From Talpa occidentalis (taxonomy: Eukaryota; Chordata; Mammalia; Eulipotyphla; Talpidae), in NCBI RefSeq assembly GCF_014898055.3, contig NW_023603184.1:114132615-114196614 (forward strand): a DNA stretch of 64,000 bases, written 5' to 3'. How positions within the stretch are numbered: position 1 is the first letter of the stretch; every line of letters starts with the position of its first letter. The translations under genes and the position numbers were made by a program. Shown here one piece after another: positions 36,005 through 46,751 of the stretch. The notes beneath the pieces were generated by a model. That model was given only the letters and a program-made list of their open reading frames with translations, did not search any database and had not been told where the DNA came from.

Positions 36005-37375
36005 ATCCCACTTTTTGAAAGTTCACATTATTCTACTTCACTTTTACCAATAAAACCTGTACATTCATACATGCTTTTTTGCCTTTGTAACAAAAATTGT
36101 AAAGTGAATACGTGTTCAGTGTTTATTTTGAGACAACAAGAGAGAAACAGGGTAAGCTAGAACAATAAAAGGGGTTCACCAAGTTCCTTCCTTGGGAAGA
36201 AAATCAAGTCATGATAGATTTGAATATTATGACCAAGGTCTAATTGTCATGAAGCTTAGTATACGCAAAATGTGATCCATTTTATCATGTATTGACATAG
36301 TGGGCAACTCCATCTTTACCAGACATCTGTGAAAAAAAACTACAATATAAACTTGGAAATTGCCAAACTTGAAGATGGTCTCAATAGGCATGTAGTCTCA
36401 ATAAGTAATGGTGTTTGGAGGAAGCTGTATCCCAAAGCAGTGAATGATTTTAAAGATTTTGAGCAATAATAATAAGTATATCAATAGTGACTTTGGATAA
36501 GGAGGCTAGAATTGTAAAGGTTGACAAAGATGATGTTCAAGAGATTTTGGCATCCAATGACCAAGAATTGCAGAGCTGATGAAAGTACAAGAGGAAGGGG
36601 ATACAAGTGGAAACTAAACCCAATAGTGAATGGCGAAAATGAAGACATACAGGGACTGAATGTTAAACTCTTACATGAGATTTCTGCTATAACTGACAGT
36701 GCTACAATGACTGCAGAAAAGTATAACTTTAATTTTTAAAGAGCACTTAGCTTTAGGGTGGATTTGCAACATGTATTAAGTGCCTGCAAGAAATAATATG
36801 ATAGCAAAATGTGTGAGGCCAAACAGTCAAGTACATTGTCGTATTTCAAGACTTTCCCATCAGCCACAGCAGATGATGAACCTCAGTCTTCAACATGGAG
36901 GTGAACAGACAGAAGACACTGGAAATTTTAGTGATCTGCATGCTCTGATAGATTCAGATGATGTTGAGATATTAATAGATGATGTCCTTTTCTCTCTTCT
37001 AGGGCCCAGTTTCCTGTATATCCCACACCCCAACTTCTGACAACTCAGTCTAACATACCATCATCACAACTTCTCAACCTTCTAGTGTGCTTGCCACCTT
37101 CTGGATTCTGACAAATGAAAATTTGCAGTACATAATGTGTACTTTATACAGGCTGTGTATTTAACATATCATCCCTGACACTAACTGTTTGTTAGTATTA
37201 TTTTAAGTTTTATGTATTATTTGGTATGACTTAGTTATTTTTGAGATCTGTAAACACTCAAAACTTTTTCCATATAAACTCATGGTAATTTCTTCTTCAC
37301 TTTATGCCTTTCAACTTAGGAAAGTTTTCTTAGGAATGTTCTACTTTATGATTGAGGGGGAAATATGAATAATGT
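36005..37375 (+). mobile_element. Tigger (pogo-type) DNA transposon relic
   Basis: The decayed translation carries the C-terminal region of a Tigger/jerky-type DDE transposase: GVWRKLYPKAVNDFKDFE (36410-36463) corresponds to the family's 'W-K-x-L/R ... V-x-D-F-K-G/D-F' block, and KVDKDDVQEILASNDQEL (36517-36570) to its 'V-D-x-D-D-I-x-E-L-L ... x-E-L' block. The two are in different frames with stops between. The 3' end ('cactttatgcctttcaactta' ... 'ttaggaatgttctac' ... 'gattgaggggg') looks like a Tigger terminus. The catalytic part is missing or unrecognisable, so this is an internally deleted or decayed copy; outer bounds are approximate. A retained TIGD-like gene is unlikely given the frame breaks. 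Confidence 0.65.
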
Positions 37376-38225
37376 GAGAACTATTTAACCTTTTAAAAAA
37401 ATACATGAAAAAATATCTAGCACAAGCTAGAGCTAAGTGATAGAGTTGGAAATTAAATCTAGTCATCTCCATATGCAAAACTCTTACTTTTAACCACTAA
37501 GCTTCATGACATGGATAAAGCTTAAGGTAGATTAACTTATCTAAAAGAATACCCAAATTAAATATATAACCTTATAAAATAATGATCAGTTAAATCACAT
37601 TCAATATTATTAAATCTTAAAATAGATTTAAGATTTAAGAAATAAGAATAAACTGGTACTCCAATGTCACAAAGCTGTTAAAAGAACAAATAAGAACTAT
37701 TTAGGAGCATGTTATCACATTTCATTTAGATCACTTTGTTATAAAATGAGCTTTTTAATAACTATATTTAAAATAAATAAGCATTTTCATCTCACACATA
37801 CTATTAAGAATCTCTATTTATTAATTTTATAATGGTTTTCAATATTAACCCTAGAGACCAAAGTTGTCCTTAATTCTCATTCACCTTATATTTTCAAGTG
37901 GAGATAATTTGGAAAATTCTAACTTTGAGGTAAATATCTGTAGTCTTCATTCCTGGCCATTACATTACAAAACGTTTATGATAATTAAATTCTCAAAGAA
38001 ATAAGATATAATTTTAACTTCTAATTTTTATTCATCTTTACATATAATATTCATGCTATAAACCATAAATCAAGAAAGTTTATTCATAGATGAATTTATG
38101 TAAATGTGTAGCAAAAGGTTATGTCAATCACATTCCTAAACTACAGTCTTATTATACACAGAGCATAACTTACTTCAAGATGTGTATCTACCCTATTGTT
38201 TAATTCTGAGAGACAGTAATTAACA
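37376..38225. other. Unassigned AT-rich sequence
   Basis: Nothing recognised. Confidence 0.5.
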
Positions 38226-38553
38226 AATGATTTTAAAAAAATCCAACTGCAAATCTTTGAATAAAATTAAGGTAAGAAATCACATGACAAAAGGACACAA
38301 CCAACTTTCCAGAACTTATGGGAGACAGCAAAAGCAGTACTGAGGAAAGTATATAGCAATCCAGGCCTACATCAAGAAACAAGAAAGAGTTCAAATAAAT
38401 AATCTTATCCCCCACCTCAAAAAAAACAGAAAAAGAGGACAAAAGAAAGCAAAAATCAGTAGAAGAAAGGAAATCATAAAAATCAGAGCACAAATCAATG
38501 AAAAAGTCCAAAAGATTAATGAATTGAAAGCTTTTTCTTTAAAAAAAATCAAA

Positions 38554-38666
38554 TAAACCTGGGCCTCCCCTGGTGCTCAGCGGTTGAGTGCTGGGTTGAG
38601 AGGCTGCCTGCAGCCTCTGCAGCACCAGTTCGATCCCCCACCACCGGTGAGGGTCCCACCAAAAAA
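38554..38666 (+). mobile_element. Short head-only SINE inside L1
   Basis: Head GGGCCTCCCCTGGTGCTCAG, B box 'gttcgatccc', ends at GGGTCCCACC then poly(A), the same end point as the copy at 3443. A 13-bp duplication AAAAAAAATCAAA flanks it (38541-38553 and 38667-38679). The A box has lost a G relative to other copies. Confidence 0.92.
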
Positions 38667-39855
38667 AAAAAAAATCAAACTTCTCTCTGGGCTGTCAAAG
38701 CAAAGGCAGGCAAAAACTCATAAATAGAATTGGAAACCTAAGAGGAGTTGTTACAATATACAGCTCAGAAAACCTGAACATCATAGGAACTTACTATGAA
38801 CATTTGCATGCTAGTTAGTTGATAAACCTATAAAGAAGAGATGGGCACATTCTTATGAATTTACAACCAGAGACTGAATTGGGGAGAAATAGAAAAACCT
38901 GAACAACAAATTACAAGCAAGGAAACTGAAGGAGTAATCAAAAATCATCCTAAAAAAAAAATCCAAGACCAGATCTTCACCAGTGAGTTCTACCAAACCT
39001 TCAAAGAGGATCTAATACTTGTCTTTCTCAAACTCTTCAAAAAAATTGAGAAAAAGGGAATTCTTCCAAAGACATTGTATGATGCCAACATTATCCTAAT
39101 GCCAAAACCATATAAAGACAACACACAAAAAGAAAACTATAAACCAATTTCCCCAATGAACATATATGCAAAAATCATCAAAAAATTATTAGCAAACTGA
39201 ATTCAACAACGCATGGAAAGGATCATGAACCCATGACCAAGTGGTGTTTATTCAGGGACACAAGGATGGTTCAACATCCAAAATTAAACAGTATAATTCA
39301 CCACAACAATAAAGGAAAGATAAAAATATTATCATATCAATATATGCTGAAGAATAATGATAAGATTCAACTATACTACCCAGTAGTTCCACTCCTAAGT
39401 ATCTTTCTGAAGAATACAAAAACACAAATTCAAAGGGAAATATGCACTCTCTTCATTGCAACAGTGTTTACAATAACCAAATTATGGAAATAATCTAAGT
39501 TCCCCAAAACAGATGAATGGATCAGGAACATGTGGTATATATACACAATACAATATTAATCCACTATTTAAAAAGATAAACTCTTGTCATTTATGTCAAC
39601 ATGGATGGAAGTGAAGAGGACTATGCTAAGCAAAATAAGCCAGAAGAAGGACAAATACTGGCTGGTTTCACTTCTATGTGGAATATACAGGGGTAAAAGG
39701 AAATAAAAACTAATAATAAACCCTAGAAATCTGACTGTTGATCTAAGGCCACCAGAGTTGGGGAAGGAGAACAAGTGAAAACAAAGAAGAAGAGGGAGCA
39801 AAATGGAATATGGTGGTGAATGATAGGTGCTTGGGTGGTAATAACACATGATGGG

Positions 39856-40120
39856 GGTCCTCCCTGGTGGTGCAGGGTTTAAGACACAACCTATGAAGCA
39901 ATATGCAGTCACTGCAGCATGAGTTCGATCCCTGGCTGGCCAGGGAGATACCCACATGGCGCCGCAGACCTCTCCTGTCTCGCCCACTGCTCCCTTCAGC
40001 AGTGTATTTCAGTCAATCTGCCTGTTCTGTTCCCCACTCTGTCTCTTATGAATCCTTTCACCTCCCCTACCTCTAACCTGTACCCCAGCTTTTGTATGCA
40101 TAAATAAATCTTTAAAAAAA
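39856..40120 (+). mobile_element. tRNA-derived SINE, full-length (subtype B), inside L1
   Basis: Head TCCTCCCTGGTGGTGCAG, B box 'gttcgatccctggc', the standard body and TTTTGTATGCATAAATAAATC tail. Duplication AACACATGRTGGG (39843-39855 and 40121-40133, one mismatch). Confidence 0.94.
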
Positions 40121-40199
40121 AACACATGGTGGGGAGATCCTATATCTCTAAAACACTGACAGTGTTGTAAACCAATGTTGCCACAATTTAAAAAAATCC

Positions 40200-40550
40200 A
40201 GATCTATAAATAAGACACAAATCAAAGTGTCATGGCATTTAATGACAAAAACTCTTCATTCTATTTCAGTGCAATGTTAAAAACTAAAATCAGGAGATAA
40301 GAGCATGTCAAAGGAGTTGTTAAAAAAAAGGTACTCAAGTTACACAGATTCTTTCAAGAAATCAAGAAAAGTCATCTTAAAAGGAAGATTACACACAGGT
40401 TCTTATCTGAAGAAAATGATAAAGAGAAGAGAACAAGTTGAGAGGAATGTTCTCATGCAGAGAAGGAATGAGATGATTGAAAGATTAAAATCCCCAAAGA
40501 GGCAGCAGAAGGGAGAGAGATTTAAAACACAGATGGAGGGTTGATGTTGC
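40200..40550. other. Unassigned AT-rich sequence with a basic open frame
   Basis: A 79-codon plus-strand frame (40305-40544) is Lys/Arg-rich because the strand is A/G-rich. It has no recognised domain and no conserved neighbours; I do not call a gene. Confidence 0.4.
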
Positions 40551-40735
40551 TTTTTTTTTTTTTTTTTTTTTTTGCTTTTTAATTTTAAACAAGAGTTATC
40601 TTTATTATTTTCCTTTTTTTTTTAATTGAGGTCATGTCAGTATATAATACCATATGTGAGTCAAGGTACAATTTTATTCCTCTCTAGATACATGTTACTA
40701 CACCACAATTACACTCACTATTGTAACAAGAAGGA
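40551..40735 (-). mobile_element. Probable short L1 3' end with long poly(A), antisense
   Basis: A 23-base T run (40551-40573) is followed by further T-rich text and 'aattgaggtcatgtcagtatataatacc' ... 'gttactacaccacaattacac', which resembles antisense 3' UTR text of laurasiatherian-type L1s ('tattgaggtcatattggtttataaca ... actacatcatgttcacc'). The orientation follows from the poly(T). Family assignment is tentative. Confidence 0.5.
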
Positions 40736-41815
40736 AAACTGGTTGGGTACATATGCAGAATTTGGTGAAAAAACAAACTATTTCTTAAATGAAGTCTTTT
40801 TTCCTCTATAAAGTAAGAGGGAACTTTTTTTTTCTTCTATACTGATGGGAAAGATTAGAGATTTAAAGATTATTGAAAATGCTTAAAATGACCATGATGA
40901 AGATTAGGAAAGCACTAACTAAAGGGGCATTATACAAAATCTCAGCAAGCATCATAAGCTCAGATCACATTATTACTCATAAATCTATAGTGATGATAAT
41001 GTGCATGGTCACATCATTTTCTACAACTTGTATTCATTGCCTGGAGGTGGCTCTGAGGAATTAGATTCCTTCAGAATATGGTCAAGTGTTGAATCCCTGG
41101 TATAATTTAAAAGAAAGAGATCAAAGAGAGGCTAATGTCAAGTTAATGAAGTTTAGGTTTTCAGGCATTCTCACTTGTACAGGTTATTTCCAAAACACTG
41201 CAAGTGACCCTGACAACTTTATATTTGTGATTTATAATCTATGCTATTTTTTCTTTAAAGTGGTTCTGCAAACAAGCATAAAACACCAAATCTGAATGCA
41301 GTCTCAGGAGATTAAAAAAAAATAGGGTAACCATTACGTAATAAAGTAAGGGAGCCTATAAAATGGATTTTTTAATGAGAATGAAGGTGAAAATACAAGG
41401 TGGGAAAAGAAATTTGTGTTTGAGAAGTGGAATGAAGGAAATCAATTTCACAGCTGAAATATTTAAGACAAACTTCAGCTTTTTGCCCTATATTTAAGTG
41501 CCCTCAGATATAATAAATATATATGAAATCTATTTTTATAATTTCTTAAATCAATGAAAAAAAGCTTTGTTGAGAATACTCAATGACCTCTCTATGAAAA
41601 CCCAATTGAGATAATCTTTCATAGATTTACTTCCAGAAAGATATTTATATCCATTGAAAATCAGGATGCTTTTGCAGTAATGAATAATTACTGTGCTTCC
41701 TTTTGTGGACCTAGAGTTTAAATCTGAACAGAAAAAGCATTTTAATACATAAGGATTAAAAATTATTTTAATACATAAGGATGCAGCCTCAATTGTGGCA
41801 GCTAAAGGATAGATA
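40736..41815. other. Unassigned AT-rich sequence
   Basis: TTTTAATACATAAGGAT is duplicated at 41740-41756 and about 41766-41782. The minus-strand frame at 41551-41850 runs partly into the next SINE and has no motif. Confidence 0.5.
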
Positions 41816-41829
41816 AGAGGTGATAGACT

Positions 41830-42090
41830 GGAGCCTCCCTGGTGGCACAATGTTTAAGCTATCACCAGTCACTGCAACATGAGTTTGATCCCCGGTCGGG
41901 GAGCTGACCCACATGCCACAGCAGACCTCTCCTGACTTGCCCACTGTTCTCCTCAGCAGTGTATTTCAGTAGATCTGCTGCTCCCCATTCTGTCTCTGGG
42001 AATCCTCTCACCCCCACCCCCGACCCCATACCTCTGGCCTACATCCCAGTTCTTCTATGATAAATAAGAAAAAAAATCCTTTAAAAAAAC
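41830..42090 (+). mobile_element. tRNA-derived SINE, full-length (subtype B)
   Basis: Head GGAGCCTCCCTGGTGGCACAA, B box 'gtttgatccccggtcggg', the standard body with a C-rich expansion CCCCCACCCCCGACCCC, then an A-rich tail. Duplication AGGTGATAGACT (41818-41829 and 42091-42102). Confidence 0.94.
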
Positions 42091-42289
42091 AGGTGATAGA
42101 CTTGGAGAATCAGGATATTTCTAAGGCATTTGATATACATCTAAAAGGTTAACAAATTGATAATTACAAAGTGATTATATTCATGTGCTCAGTTAGAACA
42201 TAGAAACCCTTTCAAAATACACAATTTCAACTCATTTATTAAGTTAAGATTTAATTAAAAAATGGAAAAAGACAATAGATATATGAGCT

Positions 42290-42420
42290 AATCTATTTCT
42301 GGGAAATATAAGAAACATAAACCTAGGGATGCAATATAATTTTCCCAAGGTCACACTGCCACTAGAAAATCTAGGCTAATGGCCAGATCTTGGAGGTATA
42401 ATTTCCTACCATGTTTTATG
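42290..42420 (-). repeat. Possible MIR relic
   Basis: 'ttttcccaaggtcacactgcc' followed by 'ctagaaaatctaggctaatggcc' resembles the antisense MIR 'ttgcccaaggtcacacagctag' block. Only this block is convincing. Confidence 0.5.
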
Positions 42421-42584
42421 ATGCCATCATTTTTTCATATAATTTTTTACCCATTTTTATTCTTAGTATGATTTAAGAGTTTTCATTTCCCTCCTTGAAA
42501 AGAAAGAATCCCTTATTATGTGTCACTTTTTTAGAATAGATACTACATAATGTCATATATGAATATCACTAACTACAATCAAAT

Positions 42585-42632
42585 TATAGTACTAATTTAA
42601 ATAACAAGTATAGTACTAATTTAAATAACAAG
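42585..42632. repeat. Perfect 24-bp tandem duplication
   Basis: TATAGTACTAATTTAAATAA plus CAAG occurs twice in a row without mismatch (42585-42608 and 42609-42632). The second copy ends at the target-site duplication of the SINE that starts at 42646. Confidence 0.95.
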
Positions 42633-42645
42633 AATATGTAGGATA

Positions 42646-42927
42646 GGGCCTCGCTGGTGGCACAAGGGGTTATGTCTCAGCACTGTGAAGCTATCCTCAG
42701 TCACTGCAGCATGAGTTTGATCCACATCCAGGGAGCTAACCCACATGGCAAACAGACCTCTCCTGTCTCACCTGCTGCCCCCCTCAGCAGTGTATTTCAG
42801 TCAGCCAGCTGTTCTGCTCCCCCCTCTGTCTCTGGTGAATCCTCTCTCACCACCTCCCCCTAGCCCCCACACCTCTGGCCTACACCCCAGCTTTTGTATG
42901 CAAAAATAAATAAATCTTTTTAAAAAA
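42646..42927 (+). mobile_element. tRNA-derived SINE, full-length (subtype B)
   Basis: Head GGGCCTCGCTGGTGGCACAAG, the standard body and TTTTGTATGCAAAAATAAATAA tail. A perfect 15-bp duplication AGAATATGTAGGATA flanks it (42631-42645 and 42928-42942). Confidence 0.95.
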
Positions 42928-42942
42928 AGAATATGTAGGATA

Positions 42943-44230
42943 ATACACATCTATATTGAAATTGGATCTCAATTACCACTGAAAATTGAAAACTTAGATA
43001 TTATATTGCAGTATGTAGTGCTTTTATTTATTTACTCACCCTATGGACTATTTTTGCAAATATAGCTACTAATTTTATGTGCATTTGGTGTTTTTAAGAG
43101 AAACATTTAGCAGTTTAAAACAATGGAATCAGATCAGCTTGGTAACAAACAGCTTCAAGTAACACAATTCATGACATTTAATTGGAGCCAAAAATTTTGG
43201 ATAGATGTGAAAGTTTAAAATTGATGAGATGTAGAATTTGCATATCTTTTTGTTCTAAACCCAGTTTGGATTTAGTGCCCATAATTTTCCTATCTTTATA
43301 CATTATCTTATATTCTGGATCCATTAAGGGAATTTTAAGAGAACCGTCTATTCAGCCAAAAGAATTGTCACAAAGGGAAAATAAAATCCCCTAACACTGG
43401 AGTCATTATAAAGCTCTCTGCTTCCAGGACTCACAGATCCACTCCACCAGCAGCTCAGTTCTAGAAAACAAACATTGCATAGCTTTCCAGACTGCCTTCT
43501 TATAAAACATTTGTATCTAGAATTTAAGTAGTTGGCTTTATTTATAAGCTTTCAGTTTGTTCTTATTTACATCATAAGAAGTAACAAATTTGATTTTTTC
43601 AATTACAGCAAAATAGGCAAGAATTTTTAATTTCAAAAATTGATGTAGCTGAATAGATACTCATGTCAAAGGAAAAATTGATATCAAAGGAGGTCGTAAG
43701 TGTGTAAAAACGCATTTGAGAGCCAAATTATGACTTAAAGGTATATATACTACTCTGTAGACCTCTGTTAACTGAGGTTCTTAAAAAAAAACACGTGTTT
43801 AATAATCATTTTCTGCAGTAAGATACATTAAGAGAATCAAATTTGACTAGGCAATTATATAAGAAATTAATAAATGTGAAATCTAGTGTAAATCTGTTAC
43901 TTCCAATGGAAGTATGAAAAACAGTAAATAAGAGATTCTAGGTTTAATGTTATTAGAACTACAGTGTATTTTCATGACACCTACTAATGGAACCAAATAA
44001 TTTATGATACTAATGCATGTAAGACTCCTTCTAAAATACATTTACCTGCCTTAAAAAAAAAAAGCTTTTCTCCTAGGTAAAAGTGTACCAAAAGAGTCCT
44101 TGGCAAAACTTGAGTCAGTAACTGCCTAGATACAGCCTCTCTTGTGGTTGGTACTTTGCTTTGTTTACCCATTTTTTTTTTCCCAAATAGCTGCCAACAA
44201 AGGAATGTTTTCCTTTTTGCATAATTTAGG
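42943..44230. other. Unassigned AT-rich sequence
   Basis: The plus-strand frame at 43182-43394 has no known motif. Nothing else recognised. Confidence 0.5.
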
Positions 44231-44500
44231 ATAATTTCAGCTGCAGAAATAGAAATTCCAAGGCAACCAATTTTAACAGTAAAAAAAAAAATCTATTATC
44301 TCATTTAACAAGAAAATTAGAAAGAGAAGAAGCTCCAGAGATGGTTGCTTTGCAGCTCAGCACTGTTATCACAAAATGAAGCACCTATCTGCCTGAGGTT
44401 CTTGTGACATTCCAGCAAGGCTGGAATTTGTCTGAGATGTTTTACTGAAGTAAGAATTGTAGCCGCATGAACTTTGGGTGAGGCATGAAACATACTGTTC
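44231..44500. other. Possible old dispersed repeat, unnamed
   Basis: 'gctgcagaaatagaaattcc', 'tctattatctcatttaacaag' and 'gctttgcagctcagcactgttatcac' read like a diverged mammalian dispersed repeat that I cannot name. No usable frame. Confidence 0.3.
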
Positions 44501-46112
44501 AATGATGTCGCTTTGTTATTGTGAATCTAAGAAGTTTCAGGTAGTTTGTACTAGCTTGTCAGCATTGTTTACAGAAAATGATAAGAGGGATGATGTGTGC
44601 CTGGCCTAAGGCTAATGATGTGCCCAGAGTCTCTTGGAAGTTTCTCCTATTGGGCTGGTCATATAGCAAAGTTAAGCTAAGGTGATCAGCAGATACAAAA
44701 AACCCTGGCTAAAACTATTGGGCACCCTGCTTCTGAGGGGTTCACATACTTGTCAGGTGGTTCCTGATCCAAGAAAGAAGGCTTATCAGTAAGTCCTAAT
44801 AGAAAAAAAATTGAGTTTGAACCTGGCTTCTCTTGATCCTTTGATGTGAAGTTTTTGACAGTGATGCAAATACTTACTTGAATACTGCTGTGGCGCTATA
44901 GCTTTTTCCTGCAATTAAGTGTATATTTGTAAGACTAACCCTTTGGGGTCTTGTGAGTCGGGCCCTGGGCTTGAATCAAGCAAGTGTGTTGTAGCTCCTT
45001 AAATATAACATAGTAGCCTCACTAATTTCACTCTAGATCCAGCCTAGATCTGAGTTATCTTGACAATCAGTCCTTTCTGTCTGTCACCTGCAATGAATTT
45101 GGCTTCATGCTCAGGCTAATTTATTAGTCACAGTAGGTCTAGGGCCTACTAATGGCGGCTCCATGCTTCCTCGTAAATATATAGCAAAAGAGAAACAATT
45201 AACAGGGAATTATCAATATTTTCCTTAATTTGTGAAATAACACCCTGATCACCAAAAGAATATGAGATCTTGGTGGGGTTACCAATCAGAATAACGTGTA
45301 GAGCTGGGTCTGAGGGTGAATATATGGAAAGAATAAAGTAAAAACAGAATACTCTTAAGAAGGAGACGAGTTTAAACAATCCAAGATGTCTACTATACCT
45401 TTTTACTGATAAAAGTATTAACTTAAAAGGAGATAGAAAAAGTATAATTTATTAAGTCAAATGCCAAATACTTTTAGCCTAAACTAACATTATTTCACTT
45501 TTTATGATTCAAATTATAGACTTGGCTAAATAAAATTTATTAAAATCTTTCTGCATTAATGCCAAATATATACTGTTGATATAAAAGGTCAGCATCAAAA
45601 TATAACAATGACATAGTCTAAGATAAAGAATTTTAATTAATCTACTTTACCTTCTAAGATGACAAGCATAATTATCATTTTCTTCCATTAATTTCCGTAA
45701 AACAATAAACCAGATAATTGAATATTACTAATAATTTCTTAAAATAGATGTTATTTTACATGATTTTAAAAATGTACTTAAAAATGAATCTGAAGATTTA
45801 TTGGAGATGCAATTATCCCACATTATCTTACTTGTTTGAGTTGAAGTCTTTTAAAATTCATATAGTGTATGATAAGATTATTGTTTAATATTTTCATAAG
45901 GTTTTAGAATATGATATACTGGCCAGCAACTCCTTGGTTCAATAATTATTCCTTTTATATCACATAGTATATTTGAAGGGTATAAAAATGCCAATTTTAA
46001 CCTGTGATAAATATTTACAACAAAGAAAATGAGAGTATTTTTACAAATAAGTAATAATATGAATCAGAATGTCAGCTGTATGGAATATGGTAAGAAAAGT
46101 AAAAAAAAATTT
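44501..46112. other. Unassigned AT-rich sequence
   Basis: Nothing recognised; the minus-strand frame at 45149-45379 has no motif. Confidence 0.5.
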
Positions 46113-46128
46113 AAAAACTGTAGGAAGA

Positions 46129-46735
46129 TGCACTGTTGATGGGAGTGCAAACTGGTCCAACCGCTATGGAGAGCTGTGTGGAGATTTCTGGACCTATTAA
46201 ACATAGAGCTTCCATATGATCCAGCAATTCCACTCCTAGGTATTTACCCAAAGGACACAGAAACATCAATTCCAAAGAGCACCTATACCCCTATGTTTAT
46301 AGCAGCACTGTTTACAATAGCTAAGCTTTGGAAACAACCCAAATGCCCAAAAATAGATGACTGAATCAAGAAGATATGGTACATATACACCATGGAATAT
46401 TACTCAGCATTCAAAAAAGATAAACACATGCAATTTGCAGCAACATGGATGGCGCTGGAAGGGATCATGCTCAGCGAAATAAGCCAGAAAGAAAAAGAAA
46501 AATACCGGATGGTCTCACTCATAGCAGGAATCTAGAAAACTTAAATAAGGGACCAGGAAAAAGAATAACTATAAGAAAGTGAAAATCAAAATCAACAAAC
46601 AACTATGAACCAGAGACACTATGTGGGGGGTGGGGGGCAGGGAGAGGAGGAATTGGGGTCAAAATAAGGGGGTTGCAATTGTATGGGGAATATAAAAATA
46701 AAATTTATAGTAAAAAAATCAACAACAACAACAAA
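46129..46735 (+). mobile_element. 5'-truncated L1, best-preserved L1 in the window
   Basis: A perfect 16-bp duplication AAAAACTGTAGGAAGA flanks it (46113-46128 and 46736-46751). It carries the last roughly 120 codons of ORF2, in frame from about 46176 through the natural stop at 46533-46535, with a single premature TGA at 46362-46364 where a Trp codon is expected (D-E-W-I-type motif reads D-D-stop-I). Motifs such as [16 protein letters not shown] and FIAALFTIAKLWKQP are those of the ORF2 C-terminus. A G-rich 3' UTR and a tail of AACAAC repeats follow. It is dead on arrival, because it lacks the promoter, ORF1, endonuclease and RT. Confidence 0.96.
46623..46650 (+). other. G-quadruplex-type run in L1 3' UTR
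   Basis: G-runs GGGGGG, GGGGGG and GGG close together, with GG nearby, at the position equivalent to the run in the 33222 copy. Confidence 0.75.
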
Positions 46736-46751
46736 AAAAACTGTAGGAAGA

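Larger units (their letters stand above)
38230..40180 (+). mobile_element. Old L1 with internal deletion and two nested SINEs
   Basis: ORF2 text upstream of and within the reverse transcriptase: 'ggagacagcaaaagcagtac', 'ccaagaccagatcttcacc', 'ctcaaactcttcaaaaaaat', 'gacattgtatgatgccaac', 'gaccaagtggtgtttattca'. At about 39350 it jumps from the RT region to the far C-terminal region ('ctacccagtagttccactcc', 'caacatggatggaagtgaag'), so the distal RT and adjoining part are deleted. It ends near 'gttgtaaaccaatgttgcc' and an A-rich stretch. Frames are broken throughout. SINEs lie at 38554-38666 and 39856-40120. Confidence 0.88.

Noticed and set aside
39568..39987. 139-codon minus-strand frame
   Set aside because: It lies antisense to an L1 3' end and part of a SINE; no known domain.
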